From assembly GCA_003024985.2 (NCBI GenBank), contig PXIH01S0015845.1: DNA of 15,053 bases, one strand, 5' to 3'. Below the pieces are notes generated by a model that made no database searches, was not told the origin of the DNA, and was given only the letters and a program-made list of their open reading frames with translations. Numbering within the stretch: the stretch's first letter is position 1; each line of letters begins with the position of its first letter. The stretch comes from Euperipatoides rowelli. Taxonomy: Eukaryota > Onychophora > Udeonychophora > Euonychophora > Peripatopsidae. Shown one piece after another: positions 8,218 through 15,053 of this stretch. The translations under genes were made by a program, and so were the position numbers.

Positions 8218-8379
8218 ATACAGTATGCAATGGACAAAACTACAATTTAGAAATAACTCTTTTTTTAATAGATTTAAGATTGCAATAGATAACTTACCTT
8301 AACCCTTGCCCTGAACCCTAACTCCAACTACGTGTGGAATACACTTATAGTATGTGTGAAATACACTTCATGCAAAAAT
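8182..8379 (+). repeat. Direct repeat, copy 1
   Basis: This ~198 bp unit contains GTAATTTACAT, CAATGGACAAAACTACAA, CCTTAACCCTTGCCCTGAAC and CCCTAACTCCAACTACGTGTG, then two GTG(T/G)GAAATACACTT-like sequences. It matches 8500-8688 with a period of ~316 bp and some substitutions. Confidence 0.8.
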
Positions 8380-8499
8380 AGAAACTTTTATATAACTATG
8401 ACCTAAATTTGTCATTTTTCATGAAAATATTGCTAAATATCCAAATTATAAACATCTTGCTAATCCTAACTTTGAATGGTATAAGTCATACATTTTATT

Positions 8500-8688
8500 T
8501 CAAAATCAAAAATAAATCTATTACCTGTAATTTACATCTACAATGGACAAAACTACAAGTTATAAATACCTATTTTCTTTAATAATTTTAAAATTGCAGT
8601 AGAGAACTAACCCTAACCCTTTTCCTGAACCCTAACTCCAACTACGTGTGAAATACACTTAGGTGTGAAATACACTTCGTGCAAAATA
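8500..8688 (+). repeat. Direct repeat, copy 2
   Basis: This ~189 bp unit matches copy 1. It carries AACCCTAACCCTTTTCCTG, closer to a CCCTAA telomere-like array than copy 1, and again CCCTAACTCCAACTACGTG followed by paired GTGAAATACACTT motifs. Confidence 0.8.
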
Positions 8689-9067
8689 GCCTAAACCAAG
8701 TCCCGTGCTGGATACTCAGACACTTGTACAAAAAACTGTTTTTAAACACTTAAAAATAAAAAATAGGCATTTTTGAAAGAATATTATTAATTAATTACAA
8801 TCCTAACCTAAATATTAAACTAAACTCTAACTGTAAAATAAATAAATCCTAATTAAAAAATGAAATCAAATGACAAAACTTACCTACATCATCCCAAAAC
8901 TATCATCCATTTTAAAATAGCCAGTACTGAAATAAAACAATATACGCATGTTCAAATCAATCATGTGTTAATGAAATACAATGTGAACCAAACCTGGCTA
9001 CTCCTTAACGTCAAAATCAGACAAATATATACACTGAAATCAACATCCAAAATATCGACAAATTAAG

Positions 9068-9122
9068 TCTGGTATGGTGGCCATTTTGAAATTTCGGCGG
9101 AAGACAAAACTGAATTGTTTCC
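9068..9122 (-). repeat. Right terminal inverted repeat
   Basis: This 55 bp repeat runs from TCTGGTATGGTGGCCATTTT to TGAATTGTTTCC. It is the inverse of 7943-7998 with one single-base indel and a few substitutions. Confidence 0.9.
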
Positions 9123-9130
9123 ACAATCAC
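9123..9130. repeat. Right target site duplication (ACAATCAC)
   Basis: Identical to 7935-7942, and directly adjacent to the right TIR. Confidence 0.85.
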
Positions 9131-11336
9131 AAACAAATTTGAATAATCCCCTTACAATATTGAATTATATTCACTTCATTTTCCATCACTTTTGTTTTTA
9201 TTCATCTTAATATATTTCTTCTTCATTCCATCTTTTTATGTCCCCTTTTCCTCTTTTATTATACCTTTTTTTTAAAATACAAGAGGAACTTTTGTTTGAA
9301 CGCTATTAAGCTATTGGATTTTTTTCCATATTCTGGGGCCATATCTGGAATATGCCTTTGAGCCCATGACAGTTCTGAAGGGTAAGATTTTTAATCCCTG
9401 ACCAGTATGTGTTTTTAGTTCTTGATTAGTTTTAAATGTGAATTCTTATCTATTTTTTTGTTTATTAAATAACATTACTTGTATATCTTTCATAAAAATG
9501 ATGAGGAGTATAATATTGTTATCAAGGCTTACTCATCATTTCAGTACTTATAAGAACTGACAGTATGGTATTGAACTATCCAGTCCTGCAAATTAAAACT
9601 TATTTAATTCTAAATAGATGGTTTTACAAATTGGCTATGTCAATAGAAAAATGTAATTTACCATTATATAATGTTTTTTTTTTCAATATGGAAATAAATA
9701 CATCACAAAAGCTTAGAAACAAAAAAACTAATTATCTATATTAATTGATATCTATAAATTTGTTGCTATAACAGTTGACAGATACAAATGTCAGAATAAT
9801 GTAACATCAAAACATAAATTGTTTAATTCATTTTTTGTTATTAATTTAGGTTATGTAAATACAGAGTTCATTCTTATTTGGGTTTATTCTTCTTGTGGGA
9901 TCATTTCCTTTTTGTTTTAATAGAAACACAATATTGCTTTTCTTTTATGTGCAAATTTTCATGTCCCTCCCTTTTAGACGTACACGATTAGTCAGCCAGC
10001 ATGATTTAATTCCATTTTCCGGTTATTGATCCACAATTTATTTGACATTTTGTGGAAATCATTCTCTTTGTCTTTTCTGCTTTATCTCCAAAATTAGTCC
10101 ATTGCCTACAAGATATTCTGGAAAATAAAAGCTATCTTGTTTTATCTCCAAATTGTTCAAAGTGATTTATAATTTTTCATCCAAAGTAAGTTTCAAAATG
10201 TGAGGACCATTAATGATGACTTCAATTAATTTTTCATTTGAAAGACCTAAGAATATTTACACATATATTTGAAAAAAAAAAAACAATGTCCTTGTCTATA
10301 GCCTTAAAAATTGCTTCATTAAACCCAATTTTATATGTGGTGAGGTGGGGGTAGGGGTAAAATTTCCTAATGAGTCAACCGGATTTTTACAAATGATGTT
10401 TTAGAACCTGATAAAATATGAACTCTAGATTAACATTACTTCTTTATCCAATGCTGAGATTTTGCTCTGTTATCTTATAGTCACACAAATGCATGAAAAT
10501 TTTATGAGATCAGCTTGTAAACACAAACAACATAAACTAACATTTATTTCTCAAAAAAAAAAAAAAAACTGATAAACATTTCCCCTGTATTTAACCGTAG
10601 AAAAGAAAGATTTGAGATTTTCATTTTTCTTCAAAGTACTCAGCAGAGACAACAAGTGAAAACAAGTTGATGATGTGATACAGGATATTTTTTAACTTGC
10701 TTTGGAAGAATAATATTATGAACAACATCCACTCATTTTGGGTCACAATTGCAGTGTATAGTTTACATATTATTAATTACGATATATTGCTACAATAAGC
10801 CAATGATACTTATTCAAAAAAATTTGCCATTATTGTTTCATATGCTTTCGGTACCAGTAAAATTATTGTCAGAAAATAAATATGGTTTAGAAATAAAGTT
10901 CCAACTCTAAGCAAAATCTTTAAGAAGCTCCAAATATATACCAAATCATGTATTTAACTTTGAATGACAAATTGGGTTTATGAGATATTTCAGGTTAAAA
11001 CTCTGTGCCATCTTTTCAATTACCACAAGTTCAGAATCTAATAAAAGAAGATCAAAAATATTTAAAAGGGAAGATACAAATGCAATTCATCCATGAACAA
11101 TAAGTGTTGTAGTGAATTTAAGATTTGGTAAAAGAAATGTCCATTTTATTTTTGTTATTATAGCCTTACATATTACATTAGCAAAAATAGCATCATCTCC
11201 GTAATTTTTGTCTCATGCCAAATCATTGTAATTCTGAATGATAAATTAACTTTTTTTTATTAATCTATTGCTTGAGTTGTTCAACACAAATTGTGCAAAC
11301 TTTATGCAGATCCCAAGGCTTGTTTTCTGTTCATAG
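9131..11336. other. Unassigned AT-rich sequence
   Basis: No gene is supported. Points of note are a possible RT relic at 9300-9398, a pyrimidine-rich splice-acceptor-like site (CTCCCTTTTAG, ending 9978) followed by a 17-codon open frame, a poly-A run of about 17 near 10553, and GGTGAGGTGGGGGTAGGGGT at ~10339. Nothing else stands out. The base composition would suit a large intron or intergenic DNA equally well. Confidence 0.45.
9300..9398 (+). pseudogene. Possible reverse transcriptase relic or exon end
   Basis: The frame between stops at 9297 and 9396 includes HILGPYLEYAFEPMTVLKGK. LGPYLEYA resembles the 'vRPhLEYA' block of LINE reverse transcriptases, though the following tryptophan is missing. 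Alternatively the segment could be the end of an exon, because AAGG|GTAAGA at 9378-9387 is a strong donor match. The only good acceptor upstream leads into frames closed by stops, which weakens the exon reading. Length is too short to decide. Confidence 0.2.
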
Positions 11337-11357
11337 TTTCATCCGGAAGAATACATG
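11337..11357 (+). other. Candidate 21 nt microexon
   Basis: A pyrimidine-rich acceptor, TTGTTTTCTGTTCATAG, is followed by 21 bases and then a strong donor, GTATGT. The 21 bases form seven whole codons reading FHPEEYM in phase 0, without a stop. Consensus-like signals on both sides and a length divisible by three are what a microexon would show. Such pairs also arise by chance in 15 kb, and no partner exon was found. Confidence 0.15.
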
Positions 11358-12469
11358 GTATGTTCTTTAATGAAGTGTGTAATATTGTGCCTTGATTTCT
11401 TCAGAAAAAAATACTACAAAGATAACATAAAATATATTCAAACATATTCAGATTGCTAAATTAAAAGATAAAACTAGCCAGAAAAGTAACTGTGCACACA
11501 AAATCAGTAACAAATATTGTCACCAAGCACCCACTATCATAAAATTATACTTCTCTAGGACAAATAATTTTTTTATATGATTCAATGCATTTCTCATATT
11601 TTTAGATCAATAAAGAACATGAAGGTATAATCACCATTGTTAGTTGCTACCAAACGTTTTTCTAGCAAGTTATTTACCAGTTTTGTGTATTAATGCTAAT
11701 AAAACATTAGTGTCAAGTCAAAACGTTAAAAAAAAAAAAGGTGAATTTTGTAGTCATATATAATTTCCATTTAGTCATTTTTTATAGTTATATTTTTTAA
11801 ATAAAAAGTTAAAATTATTCACCCAGTAGTCTACATAACTTCTTATGTTGTTCTCTTTCGTTAATTTATTTGTTTTACTTCCTTTCTGATACGAAATACC
11901 AAATTAGTTATAAAAAAAAAAAAAATCCAGACCTATTTAATCATAATCTATTAAATAGTTTATTTATTATTATTGAATGTTTAAATTAAATAAATTAATT
12001 AAATACATAAATAAAACAATAGCTCAAAAATAAAACAGTAATAACTGTAACTACATTGGACACATCTAAATATTGACATGAACTAATCTGATAAAAACTA
12101 TTCAGATTTTTAAACCAAAATACCAGTATTTTTTCTATAAATATAAAGGAACATAAGTATGATATATGAAAAAAAGAAAAAAAAAAAAGAATTACATTAT
12201 ATGCAGAAATTCATAATATTTTTAGAACATTTATTTTTAAGATTAGGATTTTTTTTTAATCTAATAAAATTAGTTTATGTGGCTGTAATTTTCCAAGAAT
12301 TTATTTGAATTGTTTTTGCCCTAACTTCATTGTTTTTTAATAAAATGAATCAACAAAAGTTTGGTGACATTAAAAAAAATCACTTTAATAGAATTTGTTA
12401 GTCTAAGCTCATAAATTGTCTACAAAATAAACTGCACCAAAATTAAAAAAAAAAAAAAAAATAATAATT
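11358..12469. other. Unassigned AT-rich sequence
   Basis: Several poly-A runs are present (near 11728, 11921, 12177 and 12445-12461), one of them about 18 long just before a GC-rich hairpin. No gene, TIR or RNA is recognised. Confidence 0.5.
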
Positions 12470-12500
12470 GTGGGAGGACTTTTAATTTACTCCTCCCCAC
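12470..12500. other. GC-rich stem-loop
   Basis: GTGGGAGGA at 12470-12478 pairs with TCCTCCCCAC at 12491-12500, with one bulged base and an AT-only core in the loop. It follows directly on a poly-A/ATAATAAT stretch. It could be the edge of a small element. I found no matching inverse end. Confidence 0.45.
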
Positions 12501-13000
12501 TTCTTATTGATGTTCACGTCTTGCACCATGCCTAGAACTCTCAGAAAGCAAGTCTCCCCTAAATTTATCTTAACATCTCTCCCTTTCAGTCAGTTAGAGC
12601 TTAACAGGTCTACATGTGTGAACAGTTTGTGTTCAAGTTGTATTGCCAAATATAGATATTTAAAAATAATTTTTCTGTTTAGCGTCGATGGGATCAAATT
12701 TATAATGGGGTATTTGAATAAAGTGTCAAAAAATTGCAAGTCTCAGAAATGGTATTAAAAAAACATGACTATGATTATGGAAAAATTGTTTAGACTAGAA
12801 GACTCATAATTCATAATAAATGTAAAAATAACAAATAAAAAATATATTATTACAAAATCAAAGGGGTATTAAAATATATATTAGATTAAATGAAATAAAA
12901 ATTCTAAAAATGATATTTGATAGAATAAAAATGATATGAATCCTAGTTTACTTAAAGTCTAACTAATAATAGTAACTCATTACAATTTGACCCTTTAAGC
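12501..13000. other. Unassigned sequence, GC-richer at first
   Basis: From 12501 to ~12690 the sequence has more G and C than its neighbours. It has an 83-codon plus-strand frame (12510-12758 from the first ATG) that begins MFTSCTMPRTLRKQVSP. No domain is recognised, no splice context is convincing and the downstream half is AT-driven, so it is not called a gene. 12690-13000 is A/T-rich. Confidence 0.4.
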
Positions 13001-13630
13001 CAGAGGTTCACAAACTTTTTTGATTCTCAGCCTCTTTGCTAAATCTAGGTTTTCCCAATGCACCATGTCAAATTGTAACAAGTACACCAAATTCCAAACA
13101 ACTGTTATCATATTTTTCATATTTATGCTTCATAATCTTGCCACTATTTGATGGTGTGCCCTTTTTATATCCACTTTCACAACGTCTATTACTGTTCAGT
13201 AAAATCTGATTCATTTTTAAAAATATATATGAGAAGAAATACTTGAAAAACTTCACTTGACTTAATCTCAACAATATTTAGTTGATACAATCTCCGAAAA
13301 CTAATTCAACACTAAAGGTGGAATTTCTTTGCACAAGCGACCGTGTGAAACCGACAACTATTTATATACAAACACAAAGTACCCAGAATGTTTGAGAAAC
13401 TACCAAAACAATCTAGAAACTTAATTATTGTAGAGTGCCATCTAGTAATCATTGTAGAAACTTCTGCAAACAGTTATTACTAAGTTATTGGTTTGCACCA
13501 GGTCCGCTAGATGTTGCGTCCTATCAGATTAAATTGAATATGGAAATAAAATTATGAAAATTTTGTAATATTTTAAGGTGACCCTGTGGGAAGCTGCAGG
13601 ACGCCACGGTGCACACTTTTGGAACCTCTG
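13001..13630. mobile_element. Non-autonomous hAT-like element (MITE), 630 bp
   Basis: The left end is CAGAGGTTCACAAACTTTTT. The right end, read inward, is CAGAGGTTCCAAAAGTGTGC, sharing nine terminal bases plus CAAA after a one-base shift. CAGAGGTTC(C/T)CAAA is a typical hAT/Charlie-type terminus. The flanking 8-mers, CTTTAAGC at 12993-13000 and TTTTAGGA at 13631-13638, agree at five of eight positions, consistent with a decayed hAT 8 bp duplication. No transposase is present. A 68-codon minus-strand frame at 13068-13274 has no recognisable domain. It must have been moved by an hAT enzyme made elsewhere. Confidence 0.7.
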
Positions 13631-13638
13631 TTTTAGGA

Positions 13639-14643
13639 AATTCATTCTTATTACAAATTATATACAGGGCAATGATGTCAATATTGTCACTCAATAACTA
13701 TCAGTATGGTGTATTTACTTTAGGAGAGCGGAAGATGTCTCAAAATAACACTATATCTCAAGCTGCTAAAGTGATAATCTTTTCTCTGTCAATTCCTAAT
13801 TAATAAATTGGCATTTAATTTGCATCTAAATATTCTGCTTTGCTTTTCTTTTTATATAAAAAAAGTAAAAACAAAACCAAACAAATACATTTATTTAATA
13901 GGCTCACATTAAAAAAAAATCCATACAAATCTAATTAAAAATAATCACAAACCAAAATCAATACTTCTTAATGATGTGATATGGTTGATAAACTTAATCT
14001 TCTGTAAACTAAGAAACTGTTTTGTTTCAGTTTGTTCAAATAACTTCAAAGGAATTTGATTAATTTCAGACTTTTTATTTGACCATTCACTAGACATCGA
14101 TCATGTTTAACAAGCAATAGTAGGCTAACCAATGAAAAATAGGGATTGATTCTGGAGAATGAAACGTAAAAAGAAGGCCTTTTTAAAATGGTGAAATAAA
14201 CCTTAAAAAATGGAGATATCCTAGTTTTCTTTGAGTTAGATCTCTTTTGGTGCTAAAAGTGACAAAAAGGTGGTTCAAATATTGATTTTTTTTTTCTTAA
14301 AAAAAAAAAAGACCTTTCTTAGAAAAGAATTTCCTTTACATCATCTTCTAAAGACAGTTTTGCCTTTGGGAAGGCAAATCTTTATTGAAATCATGTCAAG
14401 TAACTGAGGGAAAATTTCAAATTTGAGAAATGTTATCATTGATCAGGTGAATATGACTTCACATTCTAAGATTCTTTAAAAGAGAATACTAAAAGATTCC
14501 TATTAATATGTTATTTATATTCTAAAACATTTTATAAATCTTACGTGATGCAGTATTAAAATCAATATAATAGATTTTTATGAAGTTATTTCTTCACCAA
14601 TATTAAATATATTTTCTAGATGTTAAAATTAAAAATAATTATG
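13639..14643. other. Unassigned AT-rich sequence
   Basis: No gene or repeat is recognised. The open frame running out of the hAT element to 13803 is incidental. A short inverted pair, AAACTG with CAGTTT, lies at ~14015-14033. Confidence 0.5.
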
Positions 14644-15053
14644 TAGGGGAAGTGGGGGGAAAACCGAGCATCAAGGTAAAACCGTGCATCAAATATATCA
14701 TTTTACATGATATAATTAATAAATATGTCTAGTACTCCCCTGTTCTGGTTGCAATATGTAACAATAATTGATATAAAGAATCTTGAAAATTATTTTATAA
14801 ATGTGCAAGAGTGGAAAAATTGTTATTTTTTGGCTTAAGAAAATATGAGAATAAGCTATTTTTTTTTCAATATTTTTTAGTCAAATATATTCTTAAACGG
14901 TAGTGTTTAGAAAATGGTTTCATATATAGTTTACTTCATTGAGATAAAAGATTTGACTTCTACATATAAATTAATATTCAAAACATGAACAGGGGTAAAA
15001 CCGTGTTCACGAATAGGGTAATACCGTGGTCTGACCCTATTATTATTATTATT
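14644..15053. repeat. Partial repeat built on GGTAAAACCGTG motifs
   Basis: A 12-base motif occurs four times in the same orientation: GGGAAAACCGAG at 14657-14668, GGTAAAACCGTG at 14675-14686, the same at 14994-15005, and GGTAATACCGTG at 15017-15028. The first two are each followed by CATCAA. They form two clusters ~330 bp apart separated by A/T-rich sequence. The first cluster begins TAGGGGAAGTGGGGGG and the second runs into CTGACCCTATTATTATT at the window edge. This looks like a repeat element, perhaps with clustered protein-binding sites at its ends, but the rest is outside the window. Confidence 0.5.

Larger units (their letters stand above)
7943..9122. mobile_element. Non-autonomous TIR transposon, 1180 bp, 8 bp TSD
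   Basis: The element starts GGGAAGAATTCAGTTTTG and ends with the inverse of GGAAACAATTCAGTTTTG. It is flanked on both sides by ACAATCAC. The TIRs extend inward 55-56 bp and include the block TTCAAAATGGCCACCATACC. Ends beginning GG with an 8 bp duplication fit Merlin-type elements (8-9 bp, GG ends). An unusual hAT, P-like or Mutator-like element (8-9 bp) cannot be excluded. No transposase is encoded: the longest frame, 68 codons at 8860-9066, has no recognisable domain and runs to within two bases of the right TIR. The interior is repetitive, with a large palindrome and two long direct repeats listed separately. The copy looks moderately young because the target duplication is still perfect. 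Confidence 0.85.

Noticed and set aside
8860-9066. 68-codon plus-strand frame in the TIR element
   Set aside because: K/T/I-rich with no transposase motif and spanning no conserved block.
9979-10029. Possible terminal exon after CTCCCTTTTAG
   Set aside because: Only 17 open codons, and joining it to the donor at 9382 gives an early stop.
12510-12758. 83-codon plus-strand frame starting MFTSCTMPRTLRKQ
   Set aside because: No domain, no convincing splice or promoter context, and the second half is AT-driven.
13068-13274. 68-codon minus-strand frame in the hAT-like element
   Set aside because: Too short for an hAT transposase and without BED finger or dimerisation motifs.
14260-14280. B-box-like GGTTCAAAT suggesting a tRNA-derived SINE
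   Set aside because: No matching A box at the right spacing and no tRNA-like fold.

Overview
This window looks like non-coding DNA from an AT-rich animal genome, roughly 70-75 % A+T by eye. Several things point to an animal: C-terminal fragments of non-LTR retrotransposon reverse transcriptase, three unrelated terminal-inverted-repeat DNA elements, degenerate CCCTAA-type tracts, long (TA)n and (ATC)n microsatellites, and no closely packed genes. A marine invertebrate such as a mollusc or cnidarian would fit the repeat style. That is an inference, and nothing here identifies the species. I see no intact host protein-coding gene, no tRNA or rRNA, no CRISPR array and no bacterial-type operon. 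Most open frames are chance frames in AT-rich sequence.

Layout. 1-962: unassigned. 963-1703: decayed LINE remnant with an RT C-terminal piece and a probable 3' tail. 1704-2389: unassigned. 2390-3868: a 1.48 kb fold-back element with ~560 bp arms about 90 % identical, terminal CACTAA/TTAGTG, followed by (TA)n. 3916-4740: mostly unassigned, with one GC-richer patch carrying a decayed minus-strand frame. 4745-5090: tandem satellite-like repeat ending at an N (5091). 5368-5628: short element with 17 bp inverted ends. 5792-6386: 5'-truncated LINE with an undamaged RT C-terminus and a 3' UTR. 6387-7541: unassigned. 7542-7830: ATC/ATG microsatellite and a strong hairpin. 7935-9130: the best-defined element, with a perfect 8 bp target duplication, 55-56 bp inverted ends, a ~217 bp internal palindrome and two ~190-200 bp direct repeats containing telomere-like motifs. 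9131-13000: mostly unassigned, with a possible RT relic, a possible 21 nt microexon and a hairpin. 13001-13630: non-autonomous hAT-like element. 13639-14643: unassigned. 14644-15053: part of a repeat built on a GGTAAAACCGTG motif, cut by the window end.

The window therefore records successive insertions: at least two LINE families and three or four non-autonomous DNA transposons. None of these copies carries a recognisable transposase, so each would have depended on enzymes supplied elsewhere. The most interesting objects are the 7943-9122 element, whose TIR and target duplication are clean but whose superfamily I cannot fix, and the 2390-3868 fold-back. If transcribed, either would give long double-stranded RNA.
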